A stretch of DNA of 64,000 nt from Azadirachta indica (Eukaryota > Streptophyta > Magnoliopsida > Sapindales > Meliaceae). Every line of letters starts with the position of its first letter. Within the stretch, counting starts at the first letter, position 1. The notes under the pieces are model-generated. The model had not been told where the DNA came from. It saw nothing but the letters and a program-made list of their open reading frames with translations, and did not search any database. Below, piece after piece: positions 15,201 through 26,869 of the stretch. A program made the position numbers and the translations under genes. The DNA is taken from NCBI GenBank assembly GCA_022749755.1, contig CM040445.1, positions 5,415,182 to 5,479,181 on the forward strand, in the 5' to 3' direction.

Positions 15201-18200
15201 GGTCTCTATGGTACATTCTGCAGGGTATGATCCATTTATCTTCTTATGGTGTTTCTATGACCCTGTTGTTGTAGAAGTGTGTTTATCTTTTTGATAAAAA
15301 TACATATGTGTGTATCTTGTTTCTGCTAAATTCTTGTGCATCAAATGCCTCGTGTCATGACATAATAACTGTTTTCCCTCTGTACCATATAGAAAGTTAT
15401 TACAAATTTGCAAATGGCTCATGAATCTTCCTAAGATTCATTGAGAATAATATCTTTTATTTAAGGTGGTGCTTCCCAAGCCATCTCTAGATTTTCTCTA
15501 ATGACCACTTTTACATGCCTACTCATTTTAGTGTCATGGAGACATATCCATGGACAAAGACATGATTGTTTTAGCGTATGAATATCCCTGCCTCTTTTCT
15601 GCTAAGCAAACATTATATTGATTAGCAAGGTAGATTTGGCTCCTATGTGATTGATAGCTATAAATATACATAGTAAACAACAATAATAATATTCTTTTGA
15701 TTTTGTCAATGCATTATACTTACAGGAATGTCCTATTGGCACTTATAAAGATGTGGATGGTTCTGATGAAAGTCTTTGCATTCCTTGCTCTCTTGAACTT
15801 CTTCCCAAACGAGCAAATTTCATATATGTACGAGGTAGTTTTTGTGCTTATGTTGTTAAAGATGCTAGACTCTCTCTCCCTTACTATCTGTCTTCATTGT
15901 GCCGTCAACTCACACAAATGTGAAATTTCAGGCGGAGTCAGGCAGCCATTCTGTCCCTATGAATGCATATCTGACAAGTACAGGATGCCAAACTGCTATA
16001 CACCTCTTGAGGAACTGGTGTATACATTTGGAGGCCCATGGTCTTTTGCACTTCTTCTGTCTTGCATTTTAGTGCTTCTTGCTTTACTGCTAAGTACTTT
16101 GAGAATCAAATTGGTTGGATCAAGTCCTTCTTATGGGGAAAATCCAATGGAGAACCATAGTCGTCACCATTTCCCTTATCTTCTTTCCCTCTCAGAGGTA
16201 CAATATTCATAGCAACCACTTTATTTAACTTATGATGTCTGCAGCTATAAAAATGGTCAACTTGCTGCATCTTATGATACTTTTGTGCTAATATTTATTT
16301 TAAACTAGGTACGAGGAACTAGAGCCGAAGAAACTCAAAGCCATGTCCACAGAATGTACTTTATGGGCCCCAATACTTTTAGAGAACCCTGGCATCTTCC
16401 TTACTCTCCACCGAATGCAATTATCGAGATTGTGTAAGAAAAGAATTTGACTTACAGGAGTCTTCCACAATTGGTGCAACTGGATGCTAACATTAATATC
16501 GTGATACTTTCCAGTTAATCTCACATCTTGATAGAAATATTGGTTTGCTCTCACATCAAAAACATCAACTTTTGCTTGAAAGTAGTCAATCTGGTGAACT
16601 CAGCAAATTTTAAAGAACATTTCCTCATATTAACAACTATCTGGCTGGGTTGATTGTTGGTGCATTGTACACTCAATGAATCTGATTAAATACTCATAAG
16701 GACAAAAGCCAGTACCATTGGAAGGGCAGTATTATGTTAGCAACCACTTGTTCTATCCTCCATCTCATTAGATTTATTAATGATGTGTAAACCCTTTTGA
16801 TCTGCAGGTATGAAGATGCTTTCAACAGATTCATTGACGAGATCAACTCTGTTGCTGCATATGATTGGTGGGAAGGGTCAGTCCATAGTATACTTACAGT
16901 GCTTGCATATCCTTGTGCCTGGTCCTGGAAACAGTGGCGGAGGAGAAATAAAGTTCATCGTCTTCAGGAATATGTAAAGTCCGAATATGACCATTCATGT
17001 CTCCGGTCTTGCAGATCGCGAGCTCTATACAAAGGGATGAAGGTTTGACTCTTACCGTTATTCTAGAAAAATCTTTTTCAGTTATACATGAATTTTAGAT
17101 ACTTTTTTCTCACAACTGACTCCTGTCAGGTTTCTGAGGATAATAATGACTTCTCTTTCTGCTTTCTTTGTCTATCCTTCATATTCCCTCAACTTCAAGA
17201 ATTCATTTGATGGAACTCCTGACATAAATATTAGGGGAAAAGTATAGGGATTAATTTAACTAGGCATTTTGCTCAATATGTAGAATGAAAATACAATGAC
17301 AGAGTTCAGTTCATTTAATTTTATTAACATGCTATGGGAAGTTAACCAGTTCAGTACTCATAATCTCTTCACAAGATGATGTGCAATACAATGAATTTGG
17401 TCTATGTAGTACAATGCCAAATGGAGATTGGTGGTGCATATGTGGATAGGCGTTCTCATGAATGCTTGGCATCACCTGGTAAAGGATTGCAGTTTCACTT
17501 CCAACAGTTTATTTATGCCTATACTGTGGTCAAATATTTGTAGTTCCCTTCTTAGATGTGCATATTGTAACTCTCTCTCTCTCTCTCTTTTTTTTTCTAA
17601 AACTGAGAAAGATAATCTTTAAACATATTTAATCATTTGAGTATACCTTGAGATGTTTACCAAGGAACATCATCTCTTTGTTTAGAAAGTAAAATGGGAG
17701 ACAACTATACGTAGTCTTTCTAATTTGCCAGAAAATTCTTCAAGGATTTTCTATTTTCTGCTGTGGATGATATACAACTTTATCTTCATCTTCCTTGTCA
17801 TTATATGAGTGGCAATTCATGCAGGTTGGAGCTACGCCAGACTTGATGGTTGCTTACATTGATTTTTTCCTTGGTGGTGATGAGAAGCGTTTGGACATGG
17901 TATCAATTATACAGAAGAGGTTCCCCATGTGTATTGTATTTGGTGGGAATGGAAGCTATATGTCGCCTTATAGTCTTCATAATGATGGATTGTTAACGAA
18001 TCTTCTTGGCCAGGTCTCTTTGCAGTCTATTATGTTTCTTAATTGTTTTGTCATTGATTATTTCAATATTCATATGACGCAAGTGTCGTGTTATTGCCAG
18101 CATGTTCCAGCTACTGTTTGGAATCGTTTGGTGGATGGTCTAAATGCTCAGTTGAGGACTGTAAGACATGGTTCTATTTGTTCTGCATTGATTCCTGTGA

Positions 18201-19870
18201 TTGATTGGATTAATAGTCATGCAAATCCCCAACTTGAATTCCATGGGGTTAAAATTGAGCTTGGATGGTTTCAACCAACTGCCTCTGGTTACTATCAGCT
18301 CGGTATCCTGGTAGTGGTTGGTGATTATTTGCTCCAGAATACGCAGCACTCTGATTTGCTGGTTAGCAGTGATGATTATCCAAGGTAACTACAAAGAGCA
18401 TCAATATACAGTTCATAGTAGATTTGCTGTGAGTTCTGCACACCTATTGATCAATTTATTTCGGTGGTACTGTTGTAAATTTAGTGTCTAAAACCATTGT
18501 CAGACATAAAACACACAGCATAACAGATATTTAATTACTTGATTAATGTGAGTACCGGTCCTCCACCGAGCAGAAAAACTAAAGCAAGAGAAAAGAAAAA
18601 GGAAATAGTTGATGTTGGACGGAAGTCATTTAATTCATTCTCTGCAAAGAAATAACTAAAACAACAATGTGTTATGTCCACGTGATAATGGCTTATAATA
18701 ATCTTCATTCAATGATTACCCGACTTGTACTGAGTTATTTGTTTGTTTATTGGTCAATATTCCAGGAAAATTGTGACCGGTCCAGACAAAAGCCATAAAC
18801 AGCTGCAGCAAAGTTGGCCATACACAAGTCAAGTATTATCTCTTAAAAGGATAACTGGAGGAATTAATGGAGGTCTTATAAATTACACTACTTTGGGGTC
18901 CTTAGAATTTAAAAGGGACTTGCTATTTCCATTTTCTCTCTTACTGCACAATACGAGACCAGTTGGTCGTCAGGTACTTCAATGATAGCATCTGGATATT
19001 AAGAATACAATGTTGTTGTTTATGATCTAATACTTGATATTCTGTTTTTCAGGATATTCTTCAGCTTCTGATTACTATCATGCTTCTGGCAGATCTGTCC
19101 ATCACCCTCCTTACTTTACTTGAGTTCTACTGGATTTCTCTTGGGGCATTCCTTGCAGTCTTACTTATTCTTCCTCTATCCCTGCTTTCTCCCTTCCCAG
19201 CTGGCTTAAATGCATTATTCAGTAAAGAACCTAGAAGATCTTCACTTGCTCGTATGTATGCATTGTGGAATGCAACATCCCTATCCAATATCGTAAGTTA
19301 TACCACTGGTGCAGTGCTTGTTCACTAAGACTACATTTGTCGTTCTTATTGCATTCTGGAATTCTCAAAATCATGGAAATCTTTTTGACTTATCTTATTT
19401 TCCTTTTTAATCAATTTCTCATATTAACCCACCTCAGAACATCCTCCATTTTCATTTCTGGTATTTTTGGTAATGATATCATGCTATTGTTTTTGCCTTT
19501 GTAGACTGTGGCTTTCATTTCTGGAATTTTTCACCATGGAATTTCGCATTTGAAGCCACCTGACAATGCAGCACGGCACACTAGAAGGTAAGGCTTTTAA
19601 TTTCTTCCTATTCATTTGTTATTTTTTTTGGTTGGGGGGGAAGGGAGAGGAGAGGATATTATCTTGAGCAAGTACTAATTGAAGAGCTATCGGAATCTTA
19701 TTCTTGACAGGGATGATGATAACTGGTGGCTTCTACCAACCATCCTTGTTCTATTTAAGTCGATGCAAGCTAGATTTGTTGATTGGCACATAGCTAATCT
19801 GGAAATCCGAGATATTTCCCTGTTTTGCTCGGATCCCGACACATTTTGGGCTCATGAGCCTAGCTCATGA
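7443..19870 (+). CDS. large glycine-rich secreted/membrane protein (plant 'ephrin type-B receptor-like' family), 22 coding exons
   Basis: Exons: 7443-8287, 8841-8956, 9799-10007, 11193-11312, 12147-12275, 12394-12519, 13252-13307, 13401-13500, 13836-13953, 14141-14350, 14558-14882, 15131-15224, 15726-15834, 15932-16197, 16309-16433, 16808-17042, 17825-18013, 18101-18384, 18766-18973, 19053-19292, 19505-19587, 19711-19870. All have GT-AG borders and the phases agree. They sum to 4347 nt, or 1448 aa. The ATG is followed by a cysteine- and leucine-rich signal peptide (about residues 1-25). Glycine-rich blocks lie near residues 181-193, 260-303, 610-630 and 740-760. A cysteine-rich ephrin-receptor-like module (CPKGLYGTFC, then ECPIGTY and CIPC) covers about 806-865. 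One membrane segment lies at about 889-911 and a hydrophobic cluster at about 1290-1345. These suggest a long extracellular part and a multi-pass end. The family resembles Arabidopsis At5g47020/At5g11700; its function is unknown to me. No frameshift was seen. Confidence 0.9.
9270..9299. repeat. (TA)n microsatellite in an intron
   Basis: About 15 TA units lie in the second intron of the glycine-rich protein gene. Likely length-polymorphic; no coding effect is expected. Confidence 0.9.
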
Positions 19871-20180
19871 CTTGGATACTGTTGATGCGTGAGAAGGAAT
19901 CATAAATTTCTGCTTCCATGATTATCAAAGCCAGAAAAGACAGGGAGGAGGCCTTCTGCTCTGGCGCACATATGCGGCTGTTTTGCCTTTGTATATTCAT
20001 TCAAAGTTGTATAAAGCATTTGAGTATAGGTGTGCAGTTTTCCAGTTCTGTAAGTATAAGCGGTACAAAAACTCTTGACAGAAAATTACGTGAAGGTTGC
20101 TGAGAGCGAGTTTCTTAGTTCATTGTTTACCAACCCCAACTATATTATCTTGAGATTTATTCTTTAACAAGATTTAAAAT
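19871..20180 (+). other. 3' UTR of the glycine-rich protein gene
   Basis: Sequence after the TGA stop at 19868-19870 has mixed composition and then becomes T-rich near 20145-20200. No clear AATAAA was found, which is common in plants. The end point is a guess. Confidence 0.4.
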
Positions 20181-22134
20181 TTTTTGTAGATGTTTGTTCA
20201 GTCTTTCTGCCTTCTCTCTCTCTGCCTCATCCTGACCTATTGGAACAGCAAGAATATTTTTAGTCGCACAGAAAAAGGGAAAAATAAGAAAAATTAGTGT
20301 AGGATGAAGGAATGAAATTCAACAGAAAAGAAAAGTGGATTCAAAATATATGAATAAATCGTAAAAAGGAAATTTGTTTACTGAAACAATGGCAGTTGAT
20401 CGCTAAAAACCGAATTAATGTTGCTTCTTCTAGCAGCGCTGGATTCTAATCAGATCAGCGACATACCAGAAAATTAAAAGGCGTTTCTCCCATTATTTTC
20501 TAGTAAATCGCCGACCGACCAGAATTCTTCACCGTTTCAGTACAATCAAATTACCCTCTTCTCAATCTACCAATCAGATAAGCAAAGAGGAGAGTTTTTC
20601 CATTTTTTTTTTTTTAATTAGATCACCAAACGACCATAGTTTCTGATACTGTGCGTAGGTATGTACATAGGAGAAAAGAATATCCATTTCGTGAATTCTG
20701 AACTGGGTGCACTCCAATTTATAGTGTTTTGATATAATCATTCTTAGCATAGCAGGTGTAAAATATAAAAAATCTGTACTTGAAACGTGATATACCGGTT
20801 CAAGGCAACTTAATGAATGCTATTGCTATTCAATCTTCAATAAGATGTGTTTTCATTATTTTTGTGACAAATAAAAATATTTTTGTTACTATTTAATAAA
20901 TAACCATGTATTGTCTGTTAATGTATGACAACTGTCAATCCATTCTGGTATGTTTTTCTGGATTTCTTTTTTCCCACCGGACTTCCAAACAAGGATATTG
21001 TAAGTACTCAGTGTGCGCTAACGGTTTAAATGTTAGCATTTAATGCTGGAAGTGATGAACATGAAGTGTGACCATAAAAAAGTAAAATAAAAAAAATAAC
21101 TAAATAAATCTTTTTACAAGATTTAAGTAAGCCCATATCTTTTTTAACTGATCAAACAATATAAATTTTCTTTTTATCAATTGTTCAAAGGACAAGATAT
21201 ATATACAGTATTGGAGCCGCTTAGGGCCTGCAGTGGCTTTGGCCCCTATGAGTTCTGAAAAAATTTTGAAATTTAAGAGTAAAATTTATTAATTTAACTC
21301 CTCAAAATTTATTTTTATTATTTTAACTCCTATAAATTTTGAATCATTACATTTCACTCCCTTAAATTGAATCCTGACTGCGCAAATATGTATGTATAGT
21401 GAGAGAGATGCTAAACAAGTAGATTATAACAAAAAGAAGTTAAGTCTATAAAATTTATGGAGTGATTTTTGTTTTTAATATTTAGATTAAGTATGTATCC
21501 ACGATTTAGTATACTAATTTTGTTATAATACATAATTTTATCTGTACTTAAATTTTTTATTTAATTTTAAAATCACAGTTTAATGACAATTATTAAGCTT
21601 ATAAAGTCAATCATATTTTTATCCAATCAAATAAATTAAATTTATGTAAAAAATTCATTAAGCACCTCAAACCTCAGTATTATACATATACCTAAATAAT
21701 ATTTGTGAATAAAATTTTTTCTATATCGGGTTTATTTCGTAAAATTGTATAAGTAATATATAATACTAAAATAATAGATAACATTGACATCTTATAATCT
21801 TAAATTACAGGTAATAAGTAATATTAAAACATAGAATCAAATAACATTTACTAATCACTTAAAAAATACATGTAATATGTAATATTAAAGAATAATGATA
21901 AATATCACATTACTAATAACCTCTTACGCTCAAATTGTAGATCGAATTGTGCGTAATAAGTATAATAATTTATTAAAATAACACTTTACTGTAATAAATA
22001 TTTTAAGAACAAGCGTACCACATAAAATAAAATTTTAATTAAAAATTTCATAAAACAATTTATTTCTATTTTATTCTGCATCATTTCATCACTCAAATTT
22101 TGATAATTGTTCATTTTTTAAAACTAAAATATAG
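20181..22134. other. intergenic DNA, AT-rich, probably decayed repeats
   Basis: No coding signal was seen. The segment near 21210-21390 (gggcctgcagtggctttgg, followed by repeated 'aactcct' pieces) looks like an old repeat rather than unique DNA. I could not name a family. Confidence 0.45.
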
Positions 22135-22345
22135 TTTTTAAAAAGGATTTTAACACATATCTCCCTTGAAGTTTAGTTTTTTAACACTTAAAGAGAAAAT
22201 TTGGTTTAATGCACACATACCTCCCCTACAGACTTCCACTTTTATCCATAATTATAGAAAAGACACATTTACCCTTTATTTGCTATTTTCAAAATAAAGA
22301 TAAAAATTTAAGCTTGAGATATTTTTTTGATTAAAATAATATATT
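22135..22345 (+). repeat. left terminal inverted repeat
   Basis: Pairs with 23480-23690 in inverse orientation. It contains the motif cacatatctccc near 22153 and cacatacctccc near 22203, and ends in an AT-rich stretch (gagatatttttttgattaaaat) that is also present, reversed, in the right arm. Confidence 0.8.
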
Positions 22346-22912
22346 ATTGAAAAATGAAGAAAAGAATACAAAAAAAAAAACTATAAGTTTAGCAAAAATT
22401 AAAGTTTAGAAATAGCCAAATACAACACACAATAGCAAAAAGAAACAGTAGTAAATTACAATTCTTTTTGCTATAAAATGACAAAAATTAGACTGTTATT
22501 TTCTTTGCTGCAAACTACAAATAGTAACAGTAAAGCATATCAGCAACAGCAGAATCCGCAGCTAGTACCAGGTGAGAAGATAAAATAGCAGTAAGATAGC
22601 ACAGCAAACACTTTAGCAGAAATTAAGTAGAAAATAGCACTAACAGCAAGTATTGGCATTAATCCAAAAATAAAATGAAAGCCCAGAAATAGCATAACAC
22701 AAGTAAGGTAACAACACTCCCAATAGCAGCAACAACAGTTCCCAGCAACATATAATCAAATAAATTCTCCCAACAGCAGATTCATCATTATACAACACCA
22801 AATACATATATAGTATTTGAAGGAGCAAAGAATTTATGACCAATAGAATGTCCTAACTAACAGTTGATAAACTGTTAAAGAATTCTACAGTTGGCAACAT
22901 TAGCAATAGATA

Positions 22913-23127
22913 TTATGAAATAAATTGAAAGTTGGGAACATCCCAAACATTTATATGTAAGTCTCTGCAAATGAGAGGAGAAAGATCATTCCACCAGCAA
23001 AGGGAAGAACAAGTTAAACTATAATTAGTTAGAATATCAGCCACTTTATTTCGTACCCTCTGAATGTGTGAAAAATAGGCCTGCATACTATTAAGAAGCT
23101 GAAGAAGGTTAAGCCCGCGGATGTGAA
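22913..23127 (-). pseudogene. RNase H C-terminal fragment of a LINE-type retroelement (remnant)
   Basis: On the minus strand, about 70 codons stay open up to a TAA at 22913-22915. The frame contains HIQRVRNKVADILTN, which fits the last RNase H catalytic motif (H, then N-x-x-A-D) found at the C-terminus of plant LINE polyproteins. It is followed by a WWNDLSP-type tail. No reverse transcriptase, start codon or upstream RNase H motif is present, so it is a broken piece carried inside the TIR element. It could instead be an RNase H-like domain from another source. Confidence 0.5.
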
Positions 23128-23479
23128 GTTAGCATGGAGGTACAAATGAGGAAGGATATGGTGGGACCTGCAGAGGCACAAATGAGGAAATAGGTGGTGA
23201 AAAGTGGAGGAGAACGGAGGAGATACGAAAAGAGGCGAAGAAGGCGGTGAAAAGTGGGGAAATAGTGAGCATTGGGTAACGAAGGAGGCGTTATTTGAGG
23301 GAAAAGAAAATGTGGTGAAGGAGTAAGAAGAGAAATTTTTTCTACTTTTTATCGTAACACCCCTAATTTTAACAGTGAGATAACAGAGATGGATGGCTTC
23401 AGGGGAGGTATGTGTACCTTTTCCTAAACTATCTATTTAAGTGTTAGAATTCAAAACCTCAAGGGAGGTATGTGTTAAA

Positions 23480-23690
23480 ACCCCTTATTTTAATTAAAAA
23501 AATATCTCAAACTTAAATTTTTGTCTTTATTTTGAAAATGGCAAATGAAGGGTAAATGTGTTTTTTCTATAATTATGGATGGAAGTGGAATTCTATAGGG
23601 GAGGTATGTGTGTATTAAGCCAAATTTTCTCTCTAAGTGTTAAAAAGTTAAACCTCAAGGGAGGTATGTATTAAAACTCCTTTTTAAAAA
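23480..23690 (-). repeat. right terminal inverted repeat
   Basis: This is the reverse complement of the left arm, with gggaggtatgtg-type motifs at about 23600-23610 and 23659-23670. A further inner copy of the same motif pair at about 23403-23475 marks a diverged tandem duplication of the arm. Confidence 0.8.
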
Positions 23691-23936
23691 TAAAATAATT
23701 ATTATAGCTGCGTTACGTCATAGTTTTATTTTACGATTTTGTTATGAAAAATAAAAATAACTGAAAATAAACATATTATTAAAAACAAAAAAAACACAGA
23801 TAAAACAACAAATGAAAAAAAGATAAAAATAAATAAATCAGTTGTTCTGATTATCGGTTGCTCGTCACTCTTCTCCGTTCTCCAAACGAAAGCCAAACAC
23901 TCCCAAAATCAACGCCTTTTGCCAAAACAACCGAGG
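23691..23936 (+). promoter_or_regulatory. promoter and 5' UTR of the ATP synthase delta' gene
   Basis: Only about 246 bases separate the transposon edge from the start codon. The segment contains TTACGTCA at 23713-23720, a bZIP-type core. An A-rich region follows, then a pyrimidine-rich leader (gctcgtcactcttctccgttctcc) just upstream of the ATG. No obvious TATA box was fixed. The promoter is an inference from position. Confidence 0.45.
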
Positions 23937-26446
23937 ATGTTCCGGCAAGCCTCACGCCTCTTGGCTCGAACCACCGCAGTTACAAGGTCTCGAGCCTTCT
24001 CATCAGAGGTCCCAACCACCCCCGAAGTCGACTCTAGCTTCGTCGAGTCATGGAAGAAAGTGATTCCAAACATGGACCCACCCAGGACTCCTTCCTCCTT
24101 CATGACCCCTCGCCCCCAGACTCCTACTTCTATTCCTACTAAGCTCACCGTCAACTTTGTCCTCCCCTACGCCTCCGAGCTCTCTACCAAGGAGGTTCGC
24201 TTTTTTTCGTTTTCTTATTTTTTGTGTTAGTACTTTTTTGGATTGTATTTGTTCGTACTATTTCGATTGATTTGTTTATTAGGTTGTTGTTGGTTTTTGG
24301 CATTTAGGTTTTGCTCGGATCTGATTGTCATTTTTAATTGTTTCGGTAATTACATTTTGTTTTTGCTGGTTGTCAGGTTTGGGATTTGATTGATTTTGTT
24401 TACTTTTTGTGGGTTTGTTTCAATTGTTAAGAAATGGTGATTGATTGGAGATATTTTGTATCACCAGACATTTTGGTGTAGATTATTGGTCTATGATGTT
24501 TTCTAAATTTGGGTTTCTGGGATTTGTAGCTCACGGTTTTTTGTTCATTTATATTTGCAATTTTTCAAATTAATTTATATTTGCGTTCTTTTTTTTTTGT
24601 CTGATTAATTGATAAGATGAAGTAATTAGTGCTTCTTCATGTGTTCTAGTCCGTAGCTAGCATATCTGGTTCTTTGCTTGATTGTTATGAGTGATAGGAT
24701 CACCTAATTGTAGGATGTGGCTTGACTTGTAACTTCATTTTCAGTACTAAGGTGCCTACCTAAAAGGTGACTAGAATTATCTTGTGCCTCTCTTATTTGA
24801 TACATGTAGTTTTATCATTTAGGCAACCTTTATTGTGTAGATTGCTAAGTGCCTACAAATTGTGACTGTAATGTCTTTTTCTTCAATTAAATTGTGGTCT
24901 TTACATGCTCATTCCTCAAGGCCTGTATGCAGATTGGGATGGTGGGCTAGATCACCTAGCAGAGATCTAATTAGAACTGAACCACCTCATGATGAATTTA
25001 TCTGTGTTTTATTTGACAGATTATGGAATTTTGCCCTCAGGTTCAGTGGGTGGGTGAGTGAGAGGGAAAGCAGAGGTTTCTTGTTTGGGAGGGGGAGGGG
25101 AAAGAAAATTTCACCCAATTTGAGTGATTGTCGGCTGTATTTCTGATTTTATCATTGACTAATGCTACTTGTAGAGTTAAATTGGTTGGTTGCTTCAGGT
25201 GAGAAGAAGGAAAGACCAATCTATTACTCAGTTTTTTACTTGAGTTGGTAGAGGGGAACAGGGGAATAGAAAGGATGGGTACTGGTCAAGACTCTATACA
25301 GTTTATTTGTGCTGGTGGATCTTTTGTTCAATTATTGTAGCTAGACCTTCCAAGTGAAGAGCAAATTTCTGTGGCCCAGGATGGTTTCTATCTCACCCTC
25401 CCCCGCCCTTTTACCTTTCCTCTGCGAATGTATACTGTTTGATCCATTGCACTTTCTGAAGATTATCAGTATAGTTGTAGGTTGAAACCTCAAGAAGCAA
25501 GAATGGTTGGTTCATTTCCAATAATTCTGAAACCCAACTAGTTCAACCCTAGTTGCACGCTTAATTTTTATTTGGTTTCTTCAAGAATTGTGAGATTTAC
25601 CTGATTATAATTCTCCCCATTTTTTGATCTAAATTATTTTATTGCATTTTTCCAATATTCTAACAGTTAGGCTTTTCACTTCTGAGATCATATGATCTTT
25701 GTTTTCTCTTTATTGAGTCTTGAGCTGCTGTGTTTGCAACAATTGCATTAATGTAATGATAGTGTTCCTTTGTCTGTTTCATTCTCTTTCATTTAGAGGC
25801 GTTTACTTTGCCAATTGCTTTCTGTTGTCAAGATTCAATTTTGAGCCAGGAAAAGGTCTTAGTTATGCAAGGAGATAGTTATATTGCATTTACTGTTGCA
25901 TATCATATTGGAGGCTGCTTTTTACATTTCTGTACTGTTCTGGTTTTAGCAACGTTAAACTTTGATAAAAGGGAGGAAATCAATATGCTCTAAATGTTTA
26001 GCAATCATATTTATTAGCCTCATGATCCTATTCAGAAGTCTGTTCATATGAACCGTATTTTCTTTATTATCTTTAGTAATAGTTCCTACAATGTGTTTCA
26101 GGTTGACATGGTTATAATTCCAGCAACAACTGGACAAATGGGTGTTCTGCCTGGACATGTACCTACAATTGCTGAACTGAAGCCTGGGGTCTTATCAGTT
26201 CATGAAGGAAACGATATCAAGAAATATTTTCTTAGCAGTGGGTTTGCGTTTATCCATGCAAACTCTGTAGCTGATATAATTGCTGTGGAGGCTGTGCCAA
26301 TTGACCAAATTGACCCCAGCTTGGTCCAGAAGGGGCTTGCAGAGTTCACCCAGAAGCTTGGTTCAGCTACCACTGACCTGGAGAAAGCTGAAGCCCAGAT
26401 AGGCATTGATGTTCACAGTGCACTCAACTCTGCTCTCACAGGCTAA
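23937..26446 (+). CDS. ATP synthase subunit delta', mitochondrial (F1 delta/epsilon family)
   Basis: Two exons, 23937-24194 and 26102-26446, join in phase 0 (GAG|gttcgc ... tttcag|GTT) to give 200 aa; Arabidopsis delta' is about this length. The subunit is the plant mitochondrial counterpart of bacterial epsilon: part of the F1 central stalk, linking gamma to the membrane ring. The N-terminus ([19 protein letters not shown]) is rich in Arg, Ser and Ala with no acidic residues, as in a mitochondrial presequence. The beta-sandwich domain follows ([10 protein letters not shown], then [21 protein letters not shown] and [10 protein letters not shown]). The helical C-terminus ends in LNSALTG. An in-frame TTG upstream at 23919 was rejected as a start because the ATG at 23937 begins the presequence. 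The 1.9-kb intron is long for so small a gene. The downstream neighbour LON2 converges on it. Confidence 0.97.
25048..25100 (+). other. G-run cluster in the ATP synthase delta' intron
   Basis: Several runs of three or more G lie close together on the transcribed-sense strand (at 25048-25054, about 25063 and 25088-25100). The last three (GGGAGGGGGAGGGG) are very closely spaced. They could form a G-quadruplex in the pre-mRNA or act as an intronic splice enhancer. This rests on base pattern only. Confidence 0.3.
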
Positions 26447-26590
26447 TGATTTTTCATGCTGCCTACAGGTTTTTCTCATTTTAATGTCCCATTTTGAGTT
26501 TCAATGACTGGTTGGTCTTTCCCTCAAATGTAAACCGCAAGCCGCTTAGATTGTCAAGGATATTTTTACTGTGATTTCTGGAAAGCTTAA

Positions 26591-26596
26591 AATAAA
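26591..26596 (+). terminator. candidate polyadenylation signal of ATP synthase delta'
   Basis: AATAAA lies 145 bases after the stop codon, within a 3' UTR-like stretch. Position and sequence fit a near-upstream poly(A) element; the cleavage site itself is not identifiable. Confidence 0.5.
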
Positions 26597-26869
26597 ATTT
26601 GAAGAAACAAAAATCTCAATCTTGCTGTTTTGTTAGAGATTGTTTGATGCTATACCGAACTGGAATTGCTCCAGTTTATTCTTCGGAGTATGTGGAATAA
26701 GTTTCTGTGGTTTTTCAAATTTAATTCAGCAGCTCTTATGCTTAGCTTTTGGCATTCCGACAAATTTGCGCACTTACTTTTTAGCTGCTCTTGACTTTAA
26801 TATCAAATAGACTATCTATTCCACCGAGCCAAAAATTGGTAACGAAAATTGCTGTGAATCTCTGCCAAA

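Larger units (their letters stand above)
22135..23690. mobile_element. non-autonomous TIR transposon, about 1.56 kb, possibly Mutator-like / pack type
   Basis: The left 210 bases (22135-22345) match the reverse complement of the right 210 bases (23480-23690) with scattered mismatches. Shared landmarks are the edge TTTTTAAAAAGGA, the motif CACATACCTCCC repeated twice per arm, and ATTATAGAAAA. The right arm carries a second, more diverged copy of its first half (about 23340-23480), so the end is partly tandem. The interior holds a decayed RNase H fragment on the minus strand and a purine-rich block (23111-23330). No transposase is present. Long, internally repeated TIRs are typical of Mutator-like and foldback elements; the class is inference. 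A target duplication is not clear: TAAAATA occurs just outside both ends, but three bases off on the left. Confidence 0.75.

Noticed and set aside
23919..23936. Upstream TTG start extending the ATP synthase delta' protein by six residues
   Set aside because: Plant nuclear genes rarely start at TTG, and the ATG at 23937 directly begins a typical mitochondrial presequence.
23909..24154. 81-codon minus-strand frame over ATP synthase exon 1
   Set aside because: It is the antisense shadow of a well-supported exon.
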